NCBI GenBank assembly: GCA_038380795.1
Contig: CM076259.1
Coordinates: forward strand, 73,342,200-73,406,199
Reading direction: 5' to 3'
Source: Pyrocephalus nanus
Taxonomy: Eukaryota > Chordata > Aves > Passeriformes > Tyrannidae
Length of the DNA: 64,000 bases
Shown here: positions 1-11,871 of the stretch, in pieces
Layout: every line of letters begins with the position of its first letter
Numbering within the stretch: position 1 is the stretch's first letter
Program-made: the position numbers and the translations under genes
The notes under the pieces: generated by a model
The model's input: the letters and a program-made list of their open reading frames with translations, nothing else
What the model was told of the DNA's origin: nothing
Database searches by the model: none

Positions 1-2090
1 TTTGTTATGAGATGACATGCGTGACAGTGACAACTATGAAAAATAAAAAGCTATGTTACATAAGTTGTTCCCCCTCCAGATTAGAATAGTTATGGTGGTA
101 AGGAATGAAGCTGGACAAATTTTGTATTTTTTGACAAAGCTATCGTTTTTCTTATGCTACTTATTTTAAAAGTGAATTTTTAAATAATATATTGACAAGC
201 CATTTCCCAGATGAAAATTAGTCTGACAGATATGTCATTCCTCCAGACCTCCTTTTCTTCAGTTCTTAGGGCATGCATATTCTTTTTCTATAAATTTTAT
301 AAAGTAACACGCATTACTTGAAATATCCTTTTGAATAGTTCTGTTGCTTTAGGGTCAATTTCCTTATGCTTTGCTGTACTTGCGATAACATAAAACTTTT
401 GTTGCTTCTTTTTTCTTTCTTCTGGCCTATATTCTTATCTCCCTGTCAAAATTATTTGCATGCTATGCAGTATATGGTAAAAATTAGTCTTTTTTTTTTT
501 TTTTGGTGATGACTAAAGCAAAAAAGTGTAACAAGCTATTGAAGACATTTTTGTAACTATTATTTTTTTATATTTCTCTACTGTACTGTATCTGAATTCT
601 TCATTTTTACCTTCACTATATGTGAAGGTTTCCTTGTTACCTCTTTTTTACTAATATATATAAATAAATCTTACTCTTTCTAGATTTTGTATCACTTACT
701 TGATATATTTCTTCTTACTCATCATTCATAATGGTGTTGTCTTTCCACTTATGCAATCTGTTTTTGATTTCCTAGCCTCTGACCAACTCTTGGTGCACTC
801 ATTACACTACACTATTTCATAATAACAGTTTGTTATTTCAAGTTAATATACCTCATTAAATAAATCTGAGTTTCTTTCAACTGTTTTAGACCAAAGATTA
901 TTTTTCCAGTGATTCTATAAACAAAAAATTTCAAATATTAATTACAAATCTCTTAGTGAATCTATTGATAATGTATGTTTCAAAAATATGTGTTTTATTT
1001 CTTCAACAGGACTTCAAAATTAACAATTAATTTTAATATTCTCATTAATATTTTAGGTGTATTTCTTTGGGTTTAATTATACTTTTAAGTACAGAAGCAG
1101 TTGTCTACTTAAAAGCCTGAAGGTTTCAGTGAAACAGTTGAATGTACTTGGATGAAATTCCATACATGTACCTTTTCACAATAAAAGTACATTGGCATTT
1201 TTAAAACAAAAAAAAAAGACGTGTCTTCTTCACTTTAAACAGGCAAAAGGATGTCTATACTTATATTTAATATTCATGGTCCCTAACAAAAATGCAAACT
1301 CACACATTACTTCTACAGATCAGTTTAATATTTAAGAACAACCATATACTTGAGTGTAGTCATTTCTCACTGTAGTAATTTCTGTAAGAAAATATGATAA
1401 TTTCTAAGAAGAAATCAGTTATAGCTTAGTCACTAAAAGGGAATAAAGGTAATCATAGTTTGAGACAAAGTATCACTGGACAAGTAGGAAGGTTGATTTT
1501 CCTCGGTTTTATTTAGGAATAAAAAGAAAGGTTGGTGGTTTTTTGCACTTTTCTCTTCCCTGAAATGGAAGCAATAAGTCAGCAAAAGCTTCATATAAAA
1601 ATACCTGTATCAGAAACTTAAAAAATTCCAAGATAAAATTAAAAGACCCAAAGACTACACACTTCTTCCAGCCCAGTGTTCGTTCTGATAGCTAGGATTC
1701 CTAAATTATATGGAAGGGAAAGAATACTTCTCTGTCCTGATCAGTTTCAGTCTTTACAGCTTTTCCTTTTGCCTTCAGTAATATGCAAGACAACTACAGT
1801 ATGTATCTTTAGCTAATCACCAGAGTGGTGTAGACAAAAAAGAGCCTGGACATGGAAAAGATACAAGAAATAAGGAGTTAAAAATAGTTTAAATATTTTT
1901 TATTTTAATAGATTTTATTAGTCCAGCATTAGCAGAAAACACTTCAAAATATACTAGTACTTTTATAAAATGGTAATTATCAGAATCTGCATGAAATCCT
2001 CAATAAATTGCAGATCACACCAAGTTAAGTGGAAGTGATCTCTCTGCAAGGAGATCTTCACAGACTGGATTATTGGATTGAGGATAACTG
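1..2090. other. AT-rich unique-looking DNA, no gene seen
   Basis: Reads as AT-rich non-coding sequence. A 15-T run lies at 490-504. I see no CR1 tail, LTR end or exon-like open frame on either strand. Ancient diverged repeats would not be visible by eye. Confidence 0.6.
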
Positions 2091-2094
2091 AGTT

Positions 2095-2766
2095 TCAATA
2101 ACACAGAGTCCTGCATTTAGGTCACAACAACTCCATGCAGTGCTATGGCCTCGTGGAAGAGTGACTGGAAAATGGCAGTGGTATTGTGGCCTTTATTGAG
2201 AACAGTGTGGTCAGCAGGACTAAGGAAGTGGTTGTTCTGCTGTACTTGGTTCTGGTGAGGCTTCAGCTCAAATACTCTGTTCAGTTTTGGGACCCTCACT
2301 TCAGAAAGGACATTGACATGCTGGAGCATGTCCAGAGAGGGGCAATAAAGGTGGTACAGGTCTAGAGAGTAAATCCTATGAGAAGCGGCTGACGGAACTC
2401 TTCAGGAGAAGACAAGTCTCAGGGGGGACCTCACTGCTCTGTATCACTACCTGGAAGATTTAAGCAATGCGGGCGTTGGTGTCTTCTGCCATGCCTTAAG
2501 TGAAAGAATGAGATGAAATGGCCTTAAATTGCACCAGGGGAGGTTCAGACTAGATACCAGAAATGTTTTTTCACTGACAGAGTGGTTAGGCATTAGAACA
2601 AGCTACCTAGGGAAGTGGTGGAGTCACCATCTCTGGAAGCATTCAGGAAGTGTCTGGACATGACACTAGTGGATATGGTTTTGGGGTGATTATGGTGGTG
2701 CAAGTTTGACAACTGGAGTAGATGAACTTGAATGTCTCTTTCAGTGTTGATTCTGTGATTCTGAGA
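2095..2766 (+). mobile_element. CR1 LINE fragment, 5'-truncated, with 3' end
   Basis: This is the distal part of a CR1 non-LTR retrotransposon in sense orientation. Landmarks run in consensus order: an end-of-ORF2 segment (GTGTGGTCAGCAGGACTA near 2207), the 'atgctggagcatgtccagag' block near 2318, the 'caggggaggttcagac' block near 2536, 'cactgacagagtggttaggc' near 2573, and a closing 'gattctgtgattctg' tail at about 2750-2766. Reading frames are broken throughout and the 5' part of the element is absent, so it is inactive. A short stretch near 2165-2200 appears deleted relative to other CR1 copies. It resembles the subfamily whose tails lie at 4.87-5.07 and 53.6-53.7 kb. Confidence 0.9.
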
Positions 2767-4866
2767 AATCTGTAGTCTGAATAAAGATTGGCAGTTTTTC
2801 TCATGTACCTGATACTTATTCTGCCACACTTGAAATTTTAAGAGCCTCACTGTTTTATTATTTCTACTGTTATTTTCACAAAACGTTCCCGAGAGAACAA
2901 GGACTTGGCATCCCCAGTACAACAGCAATCAAGAACTGTTCCAATATTCTTTCTAAAAAAAGTGTGTGTGAAAGAAAATGACAAAACAAAACCTGATATC
3001 ATTACCTTGCTTTAAGCTATGTTTCTAAACATGATTCCAAAACAGCATTTTCTACTTAATTACTGTTATGATCATCACATATTTTTTTCTTAATGTTTTC
3101 ATAAGCTTACTTGTGAATTTTCTAAGATGCTGATGGCTGCTCATCTTTGCAGTCTTTTTGCATTGATTTCTCTCTATTGTAGAAGGGACACACATTCATT
3201 TTCAGTTAACATTAAGGATGATCCCAAATGTCTTCAATTACAGTGGTGGGTTGCACACCGGACCTATGTGTCAAAACAGTGTGATTTCTAAGGAGAACAT
3301 GGAAAATTAATTTTAGTGGAATTTAGGTATTTGAGATTAACCACAGGAATAACTTTCAGTCCATCAAGTTTATGGATAAGAAAACTTCTGCCATGTTTTT
3401 TCCCTGGGAAATTGAATACATCACAGAACAACAGTGTGTGTACAAGAAAACAATAGTTCCTGCAACAGTACCCAAAACCTAAGATACTTTTATTGAACAG
3501 GTGTTATACACTCTAATAATGTTGTCTATGGAGCTACCACTTCAACATCAACATACGTACCATTTTATTACTTTAAACAAAAGCAAGTGTAAAACATGCC
3601 TAAAATTATTGGACTCATTTATTTCTTTTTCAGTAAAACCTCCATTTCTCCTCTTGTTTTTCTCCTCACAGATATTTCTCAGCATGAGACAAAAGATTCT
3701 TTGAAGTGATGGCAGCACATCTTATATCTGCTGACAACACCCAGAAGCAATCAGACTGACATGCCCACTTGCCTCTTGTTTATTATTAAAGTATCTTTTT
3801 AACCTTTTTCATGTTCCTGCTTGGAATAAGATTTTCCTCTGCAACTTTTAAAAGAATCACTCATTTTAAAACTAATTAAAATTTTTCATCCTTTCCTGCT
3901 CTCAGTCCACTCTTTCATATTTTTTTTTACTTTCTTTTGTTCTCTCCTTCAGGGCTTTGGCTATACATCTATAAAAGCTTATAAGCACACATTGTGTTAC
4001 TTGATTATTTAATACACGCGTCCTGCTTTAGATGAGCACGTTCTGCAGATATTTAATGACTTCTAAAGCATATGCACCTAAAATCGGGAGCGTCATGTCT
4101 GGTTTATACATTACCCGTCAGTTCCACAAAAACAAGTGTTTCACTGTGTGTATGTCATTATCTCTCTGAAAATAATTATCTAACCTGAGGAAAGAAAAAT
4201 AATATTAAAACATTCTGATTTACTCATTAAGAAAACTAGCACAAACTGCAACAATAATTTGGGCCTAATTAATTATGACATTTTGCCTTTTGACATGACT
4301 AGTCCTAGCTACTGGAGTAAAAAAATCTGACGTTATATAGATTGAATAGGCCAAACAGAAAAACATCTTAATTGACTATGTCTCTAATTTATTCAAATAA
4401 TAGATACATGTATACTTGCTTTTTAGTGAAGTTAAGGAGTTGTATTGTGTTATATATAAACTTAAATGCACAGATAAGTTTTTGATGGGACCCAGACCTT
4501 CCATAATGCATTTAGATACTGTTAGATAATTTTGTAGAGGTTGTGCAGAATCTTTCTTCAGTTTGTTTTTTTTTCCCTGAAATTTCTTGGAACCATTTCC
4601 ATTACTTATTAGTAAAATACCCTGCTTTGAAAATGTGTTTGTACAACACAAGAGGTGCATCAAAACCATCACAATGATTAAGGATGATATTTCAAATAAA
4701 AGGGTATCAGTTCCTCCCTCAATAGAGCAACCTTGAAGCTCAAATGAGTTAATTTCGTTCCTTAAAGAGACCACCATAGGAGATGGAGTCTTAAAGGGAC
4801 AGGGTTCAAACATGTATCTTTAATATACCTTTTCATATACCTTCCACATATATGAATAAGTTTAAG
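2767..4866. other. AT-rich unique-looking DNA, no supported gene
   Basis: No recognisable repeat or gene. The longest open frame of the window lies here on the minus strand (4376-4813, 145 codons, first ATG at the high-coordinate end). Its product has no recognisable domain, several low-complexity Leu/Ser/Lys stretches and no coding context, so I treat it as chance. Several T-runs occur near 4560-4575. Confidence 0.55.
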
Positions 4867-5071
4867 GAAGAATTTCTTCACTGAAAGGTTTGTCAAGCAT
4901 TGAAGTGAACTGCCTAGGGAGTGGTGCAATGACCATTCCTGGAATTGTTAAAAAAACAATTGGTCTTGACACTTGCAGCTACGGTGTAGTCGACAAGGTG
5001 GTGATCAGTCAGAGGTTGGACTCAGTGACCATGGAGGTCTTTTACAATCTTAAAGTTTCTATTATTCTAGG
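4867..5071 (+). mobile_element. CR1 LINE 3'-end fragment
   Basis: About 200 bp of CR1 3' sequence in sense orientation. It opens at the 'tttcttcactgaaaggtttg' block, runs through 'gaactgcctagggagtggtg', and ends with 'ggttggactcagtgaccatg' followed by a degenerate 'attattctag' tail. It is heavily 5'-truncated and non-coding. It belongs to the same tail type as the copy at 2.1-2.8 kb, in the same orientation. Confidence 0.85.
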
Positions 5072-5389
5072 TTCTGTGTCCAGTCCAGTCTTGAAAACTG
5101 CTATGAACATAAAATATACAGCCTCTGTATATGACAACTTGTTCCATTTTTTGACTGCACCCCGGTGGAAAAGTCTGTTCTTATAGCCTATTTGAACCAT
5201 CGCTGACTCAATTTATGAACATTAGCTCATTCCTGACATGCACATAAGGAGTCTCTCTCCCTCTTGTTTGTGAACATTACATTGATACCAGCTCTTACAT
5301 AACCCAAAACTCATCTCTTCTCCAGGAAGAACAAGTGCTGATCCCTCAGCTTTTCCTTCAAGGCAGATGCTGAAGCCCTGACGATGATC
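5072..5389. other. Short spacer between CR1 elements
   Basis: Non-coding sequence between a plus-strand CR1 tail and the 3' end of a minus-strand CR1. Nothing specific is recognised. Confidence 0.5.
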
Positions 5390-5999
5390 CCAGAATCACA
5401 ATACTTGAGGTTGGAAGACACCTCAGAAGGTCAACTGGTCCAGTGCCCCTGCTCAAGCAGATCCACCAAGATCAGGATGTCCAGCACCGTATCCAGACAG
5501 CTTTTGAGTACATCCAAGAAGGAATACACAGCCTCTCTGTACATTCTGTGCCAAAGCTCAGTCACTATGAGTATCTAACTTTCAGAGAGAACCTCTTGTG
5601 TTTGCACTTTTGCCTATTGCCTCTGGTCCTTTCACTGGGCACCACCAAAAAGAACCTGTCTCCATCTTCTTTGCACTTTCCCTTCACATGCAACAGATAT
5701 TGATGAGATTCCCCCTAGCCTCATTTGGGCAGGATTCACCACAGAGGTGATCATTCTGGACATCTGTGTTCTCCTCTGCAGCTGCAAGAATGAATTTTCC
5801 CTGTTCTGAGAAGATCTAAATTGTATTCCAGGGTACCAGTCTCATCTTCCTCAGCCTTTCCTTATGTGAGAGGTGCTTCGCATCCTTAATGATCTCTGGG
5901 ACCCTTTGCTGGGCTCATTCCTGTAGTTTCATGTCTCTTTCACTGGGTAGCCAAGAACTGGATGAAGTACTTCAGGTGTGACCTCACCAATTCTCAACA
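5390..5999 (-). mobile_element. CR1 LINE fragment, minus strand, with 3' end
   Basis: Read on the minus strand this is a 5'-truncated CR1. Its 3' tail lies at 5390-5420 (plus strand 'cagaatcacaatacttgagg', the complement of the usual tail). Blocks then run upstream through 'ctcagcctttccttatgtga' near 5858 to 'aggtgtgacctcaccaattc' near 5975, which corresponds to the TCTGGTGAGAC region of ORF2. About 110 bp near 5735-5845 does not align to other CR1 copies by eye and may be a small insertion or a very diverged stretch. Its 5' end faces the plus-strand CR1 starting about 25 bp away. Confidence 0.8.
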
Positions 6000-6024
6000 G
6001 ATGTGAAGAATCCCTTCCTTCACC

Positions 6025-6258
6025 TCTGCTCTGGTAAGACCCCAAATGCAGCACCATATCCATATTGGTGGCTCCCAGCACAAGAGAGACATGGATCTGT
6101 TAATGTGGGTCAAGAGAAGGGCCATGAAAATGATCATAGGGCTGGAGCACCTTTCCTGTGGAGACAGGTTGAGAGTTGGGGTTGTTCAGCCTAGGGAAGA
6201 GAAGGCTCCCTAGGGAGAAGGGAGACTTTCAAGACTTAAAAGGGGGCTTACAAGAAAG
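6025..6258 (+). mobile_element. CR1 LINE internal fragment
   Basis: A sense CR1 segment. 'tctgctctggtaagacccca' opens it, followed by 'cagcacaagagagacatgga' and 'ggggttgttcagcctaggga', then 'aaaagggggcttacaagaaa' at its right end. It lacks the CR1 3' end, so it is truncated on both sides. Its first bases correspond to almost the same consensus position at which the neighbouring minus-strand CR1 ends, making a diverged inverted repeat. Confidence 0.85.
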
Positions 6259-8670
6259 ATGAAGATACATAAAATTTAGATAGCTGTCTTATTTATTTCA
6301 GTAATGAAGAACATTTTTAAACCTATTCTGAAGCTGACAAATGTAAATTTATATATAGTTTAGTAATGTAAACAAGTACTAACTCTTTAATGAAAAGAAA
6401 AGGGGGGAAAAAAAAAAAGAAACAAAGTCAACAACGAGAAGTTACCAGAACATATTTTTTGCCCAAATATAAACCCAGTCTCTGCAGAACAGATTACGGG
6501 ACTAGATACTAAAGTTGCATTTAATATTTCTTAGCAGCTGTTATATGTGCTCCAGGCTAAGTGGTAATTTAAAGAGATCTTACATGTGTATCAGTTTGCC
6601 TATAAACATAAATTATTGTAGCTTTTTGTGACTCAGTTTTTACTTTTCAAACAACATAAATCAGTTCACTTATACACAATTGAAAATTTTGAGGAACAGA
6701 ACACAAATTTATGACTGGGTAAATACAAATTCATTTCTTAATATCTAACTAATGAGACTGGTAAGTAGCACTTTTGACTCACAATTCTTGGTGCAACTAT
6801 AAAAGTAGCAGGTGAAAATTTTTGTTGTTTGTGGTTTCTGGGTGGTTTGCTTGTTTTATTTTGTTTTGTTAAAAATCACTGACAAAGTGAGTTTCCGGAT
6901 CAAAGAAGGTGTAAGATATAATGACCAAGTTTGGTGTTCTTTTAATAGTTCTATCTGTGGTAATTCCTGACAGTAGGAACTGATGTGTGGAACTTTTTGG
7001 CAAACATCAAAGCTTTGAAAGAATTATATCAATTGCTTCGTATTTCTACTCTTCACCAGGAATATAGATTTAAACATAATGTACATGATCAAATCTATTC
7101 CTTTTCCTATAGTTCTCTGCCTTGAAGTGCTAAAACTGTCAGCACTGTTCAAAAAAATATTTAACTTAAAATAGGATAATTTTTAATTTTATGTGTTGAA
7201 CTGTGGCATAGAACAATGGTTTAGAGTTTTTTATGAAATAGGTACATAGCAAAAGCACACATAGAAGCCACACCTGTAGTTATTTTGCTTAATGTAAATT
7301 GCCATGCATATTGTGAGAAACAAAAAAATATTAGAAATTCTTAAAATAAACATCATCAATTTATATTTTACTGAATAATGTAGAAAGCTATGCATGCTGT
7401 AACATATTAATGCCTAAGATTTTCATAGCTTTGAACAAAGGTGGTATCTTCCACAAAAAATGAATTCAATTGCCAGAATCTGAGCTAATTTGTATCATCA
7501 TCTTTTAAAAATAGCGGTTAAAAATCCCTTGACACATGTCAGAACTAGTGTTTCACTCTCTGAAAGTGTATTACTAATTGTGTTAGCATCAAGATGATAC
7601 AAAATAGGTAATAACTTCTGAAAATTATATCTCTCTTTTTTGAGTATTTTTCACACAATTTTCCATTAAACACTGATATCCTACTATAGTATTTCCTTAC
7701 TACACATACTCTAGATTACTCTTCTGAAGTCACGTGAACATTTTGGAATTGAAGGCTGGAAGTAAGTCTAGCTTAGATCAGCCCTATCTTAGAGGCTCCA
7801 GAAATAAGCAGTAAAGAGCCATAAACAATGTTAGAAAAGTACAGGACATGTTTAGCAATTGTTTTGCTATTTATTTTCTTGTTATTTTTTGCTTTTTTTT
7901 TTTTGGCTATTTGCTAATTGTTTAGCAAAACATGTTTTGCTATTTTTTCTGAGCTGTTTGCTTAAATTTCAGCCTCTTGTTCAATGCTATGTGAAACTGA
8001 GAAAACAATACTTAAATCTCGGTTCTTTGAGTAATCCAATTTTCTAGATTGGCTTTATTTATACCTCACTGGCTATTGTTGTATTGAATTCAAAAAGAAA
8101 ACCAGAAATACAGATTGAAATTACAGAATAAACCCTGAAGATAAATTGGATTTTAAACTCTCCTCAGTCAAAAGTGTATTGAGCCTCCTACGTATTAGGG
8201 GAGAAGAGAGTTTCTAATAAAAGCAACACTATTCTCAGTGCTCTAGTAATTTTACCAGTGCTGTCGTTTGTTCTTAGCTAATTAAAGCAAACTCTTCCCA
8301 CAAAGATACACTATATTCTTGAAAAGCCAGATGGCTCTTGCAAACCCCAGAGCATCATAACCCTTACATTGCCTCTTAACACCACTTTCTCCTCTTTTAT
8401 CTGTCACAGCCAATCCAAAATAAAGTTAAGAATACAATACAAATTTTATTACATTGGGACTCTTATGCTTCTGGATAGGACTCTAATCACCATATATAAA
8501 ATACTGAGTTTCTAAATCTTGAACTGTTCCTATATTTCAAATTAGGATCTGAGTGGATTTAAAAAAAAAAATCAAGCTACACATTGGCACACTTGCTTAG
8601 GACTTGTCTTTTCAGATTCTAAGTGTTGTATCTAATATCTAATTTAAGCCTCCTGTGATGCATCGTGATG
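6259..8670. other. AT-rich unique-looking DNA
   Basis: No gene or recognised transposon. It contains an A-rich run near 6400-6420 and a T-rich, palindrome-bearing stretch at about 7850-7945, listed separately. A short open frame at 7859-8047 is low-complexity Phe/Leu sequence over that T-rich tract. Confidence 0.55.
7923..7942. repeat. 20-bp perfect palindrome
   Basis: TAGCAAAACATGTTTTGCTA is its own reverse complement. A shorter related motif, TAGCAATTGTTTTGCTA, lies about 70 bp upstream, with T-rich sequence between. The perfect symmetry is seen directly; any function is unknown. Confidence 0.9.
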
Positions 8671-8818
8671 CCTTTGTCCTGTCACTTTCTACATGGGAGT
8701 AGAGACAGCCCCCACCTGGCTACAAACTCCTTTCAGGTAGTTATAGGGATTGATGAAGTCTCTCCTCAGCCTCTCTTCCTCCAGACTAAACAACCTCTTC
8801 AACTCACTCTTTGACACC
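8671..8818 (-). mobile_element. CR1 LINE internal fragment, minus strand
   Basis: Plus-strand text 'cctttgtcctgtcactttct' followed by 'agtctctcctcagcctctct' and 'cctccagactaaacaacctc' is the complement of the CR1 region upstream of the 3' end. Both ends of the element are missing. It is non-coding. Confidence 0.75.
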
Positions 8819-9938
8819 TTTATTTATCAGTATTTTGTACATAACATACAAAAAGGGAAAATAGTATTCTCAAAAGATGGCAATCTTCTCTCTTAAAACT
8901 GGATGGGTCCAGAAATAAAAATAAAATGCAAAGTTTAACTTATCTCCCAAAGAAGCATCAGAAATGTGACCAAAAAAAATGCATACATTAATTCAGGCAA
9001 TGCTGCTGCAAGAAATTAGTTAATGGTAATAATAATTACTCTTGTAAGTTAATAATAATCAATTTTCAAATTCTGGAGTTAAAAATAAAAGAAAATTTAT
9101 TTTTATTTTTATTTCTAAGTAAGATTGAATTACATATTGATTACTATTTCTAAATTTTCGTGAAGGTATTAATTAATATTCCAGGACGTAATTAGAAAGA
9201 TATCTAAGAATCAAACTAGCAGACTTTAGGAACTAATTTGATTTTAAATAATATTTAAAGGTCTCAGAATAGTACTAAGTGAGGGTCTGGAAAGATAAAT
9301 TCTTCCATGTGCAGTTCTGGAATCAGGAGGTGTTTCACCACTAGTTCTCCACTGGCAACAATAGTCTCTGCTGTTTTGGCAGTGATCTGTACAAAACTCT
9401 GTGTGAATAAAGACCAACTAGGGAGTAATTGGGCAGAAAATTGCTGGGACTGACCAAATGGCAATATGCATATGGTGGAGATATGAAAAACAAGAATTAC
9501 TTCTGCTGAGAGAGGTGGGTTGTTTAATTTATTAGATACCATCTGGGAGAATAACAAGCAGCCGTTCCCTCCCTCCCATCTCTTCATAGTCAGCAGAGCA
9601 GCACACCCAGTTCTCTGGCATGCTCCCCTGCTTATAGTTGTACATATCCCTTCGTTTCCTCCCTCTCTTAGAATAGAACCAGCTATTTGACACTGCCTGT
9701 ACCATTGCCCTTTCTTTTCAATTCACAAACTTTGATTACAAAAACAGTACCAATAAACTTTAAACCAAGTCCTAAGTTGTGAGTTCCTTCTAATCCTTTT
9801 CAGACAAAATGGGTAATACTACATTCAGAGATTCAAATGTGCAGACTTTTTTAATTTGGCTAACTTTAACAGGTTAACAAGAAGTGTTTTAATGAACAGC
9901 TATTTGAGCAGTAGTGGGGAGGGAAATATTTCAGTAAA
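8819..9938. other. AT-rich DNA with one unassigned minus-strand open frame
   Basis: Mostly AT-rich and non-coding. The stretch 9250-9600 is less AT-rich and has a 107-codon minus-strand open frame (9264-9587) with no recognised domain, signal peptide or membrane segment. I do not call it a gene. Nothing else is recognised. Confidence 0.5.
9934..9938. repeat. 5-bp target-site duplication, left copy
   Basis: GTAAA immediately before the LTR terminus TG at 9939, matching GTAAA at 12052-12056. Confidence 0.8.
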
Positions 9939-10806
9939 TGTGGTGGGCTGACCCTGCCTGGATGACAGGTACAAACCGGAGCTGCTCCCCTGCTCAACTT
10001 GACAGGGAAAAAGAATATAACGAAAGTCACATGGGTTGAGATGAGGACAGGGAGTGATCCATCACTGTCACAGGCAAAGCAGACTTGACTTAGAGAAATT
10101 AGTTTAATTTAGTATCAATTACATCAGAGTACGATAATGAAACATAAAACCAACTGTTAAAACTTCTTTCCTCCACACATCCCTTCTTTCTGGGTTCAGA
10201 TTTACTTACAATTTGCTCTACCTCCTTCCTGTAACAGCATAGTGGCATGGGGAGTAGGGGTTGTAGTCAGTTCATTATGTGTTGTCTCTGCTGCTCCTTC
10301 CTCCTCTTGCTCTTCCCCTGCTTAAGCATAGGGTTGCCGCCGTGGGAGAGTGCGTCCCCTCTGCCCTCCCCCACTCCATGAACTTCTCCAGCATGAGTCC
10401 TTTCTGTGAGCTGTAGTTCTTCATGAACTGCTCTGGTGTGGATCCCTTCCACAGGGTGCAGTCTTTCAGGAGCAGACTCCTCCAGTGTGGGGCCCCCATG
10501 AGGTCACAAGTCCTGCCAGTAAAGCTGGTCCAGCAATTGCTTCCCATGAGATCATAGCATCCTTAGGGCATCCACTTGCTCTGGGCATGGAGTCTTCCAC
10601 AGGCTGTGGGTGGAGGTCTGCTCCATGGTGGATCTCCATGGGCTGCAGGATGACAGCCTGCCTCACTGTATTCTTCATCATGAGCTTCAGGAGACTCTCT
10701 TCTCTGGAGCTTGGACCACCTCCACCTTCTCTTCCTTCTGTTTGCAGACACTTTTGTGTCTGCAGGGCTATTTCACATAGTCTCTCTTCCCTCCAGCTGC
10801 TTATAG

Positions 10807-10828
10807 TTGTGCATCTTTCCCCTTCTTT
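10807..10828. repeat. Outer-LTR segment duplicated at nested insertion, left copy
   Basis: GTTGTGCATCTTTCCCCTTC... at the left breakpoint matches the segment at 11848-11871 with a few differences. It is longer than a retroviral target duplication and could reflect a pre-existing tandem repeat in the LTR or an unusual insertion route. Confidence 0.6.
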
Positions 10829-11187
10829 TCCAGAGTCATCAATGCAATTTTAGGAATCCCCATTAGACCTGTATGTAATGACTTGAGCAGTGAAGTATCC
10901 TTTGACCCTACCAGGAACTCCTGCATAGCTCAAGTGGGAACTGTACTGCGGTGAAGGATAAGAGTGAGTATAGGGACTGGCCCCAAGAGCCTTGAAATAT
11001 TCACTGCCTGAACTATAGTCCAAGGGGAATGATACCATTGTTCCTGGATGACTAAAGTCAAACATCTCATGACCCTATAAACAGCAGTCCTCAGTGTGGC
11101 CTTTTGAGCCATCCTGGACAGCATCAGGCTGTAACCAGCATGTCCCTCTGAGTGAAACATCTTTCAGAGCTCATGAACTCCCAAGTT
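10829..11187. mobile_element. Unassigned segment of the nested insertion
   Basis: About 350 bp between the left half of the outer LTR and the inner LTR. It does not continue the outer LTR and has no CR1 signature. Short open frames on the minus strand (10850-11065 and 10930-11160) have no retroviral domain I can recognise. It may be truncated internal sequence of the element that owns the inner LTR. No convincing primer-binding site or polypurine tract was found at the 11187/11188 junction. Confidence 0.45.
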
Positions 11188-11841
11188 TGTGAAAACTGGA
11201 GAATTGTCACCAAAAGATGACAATGTTTTCTGGGCTGATACCCACCCAGTCCTCGAGGCTCAACCCTCAGCTACTGAGAAATGTAAAGGCATTCAATGTA
11301 TGTCACTGAACTCAAGGGGAATTTTTAAAAGGTACCCTTGTACATTTGTACATCTTTGTGTCTCTGTGTGTGCATGTAGGAATAGACTGTAGCAAACATA
11401 GCATACATATTGCACTCTTAGATCTATAATTAAGTCACTGTTGCAACTGACCAAAATTATGGTAAATTCTACTGAATCACTTTATTAATGTTAAATTAGT
11501 CAACTAAGTGCTGCTAACTCCTTCCGACATAAACCATTTGATCAACTCTGAGGCTAGGTTTGCAAGGCTGTCCACTTTGAACTTTATGACTCAAGACAAG
11601 GGTCTCCTTTACACCTTTTCACTCTTGCTATTTTCCATCGATACCCTTTTAATTCCCAGTCTCTGTGCAATTCATTCTAAATTGATTATAGTTTTATTTT
11701 ATTCTGTGTTTCATCCATGTAGTAAGTAGTAGAGTGAACCTTGCCAATTTTTGTCAATCTTTTTCAAATATATATTATACTGCTTTTGCTCATACTTTTG
11801 CTGGTAATTTCTTAAGCCAATTAAACCACCTATTGACAACA
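11188..11841. mobile_element. Second LTR, nested inside the outer LTR
   Basis: A 654-bp block with LTR termini: TGTGAAAACTGG at 11188 and ATTGACAACA ending at 11841. It differs from the outer LTR sequence. Orientation is unresolved. Plus-strand reading has ATTAAA near 11819, close to the right end; minus-strand reading has an AATAAAG-like signal within the element. The block plus the 350 bp to its left interrupts the outer LTR, so it is the younger insertion. The family is an avian ERV LTR by general appearance; I did not assign a name. Confidence 0.6.
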
Positions 11842-11847
11842 CTTCTG

Positions 11848-11871
11848 TTGTGCAGTTTTTACCCCTTCCTA
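11848..11871. repeat. Outer-LTR segment duplicated at nested insertion, right copy
   Basis: GTTGTGCAGTTTTTACCCCT... at the right breakpoint, partner of 10807-10828. Six bases (CTTCTG) separate it from the inner LTR end. Confidence 0.6.

Noticed and set aside
4376..4813. 145-codon minus-strand open frame, longest in the window
   Set aside because: No recognised domain, low-complexity composition, no splice or promoter context and no partner exon; a frame of this length is plausible by chance in 64 kb.
9264..9587. 107-codon minus-strand open frame
   Set aside because: Protein has no recognisable motif; no supporting exon signals. A decayed pseudogene is possible but unsupported.
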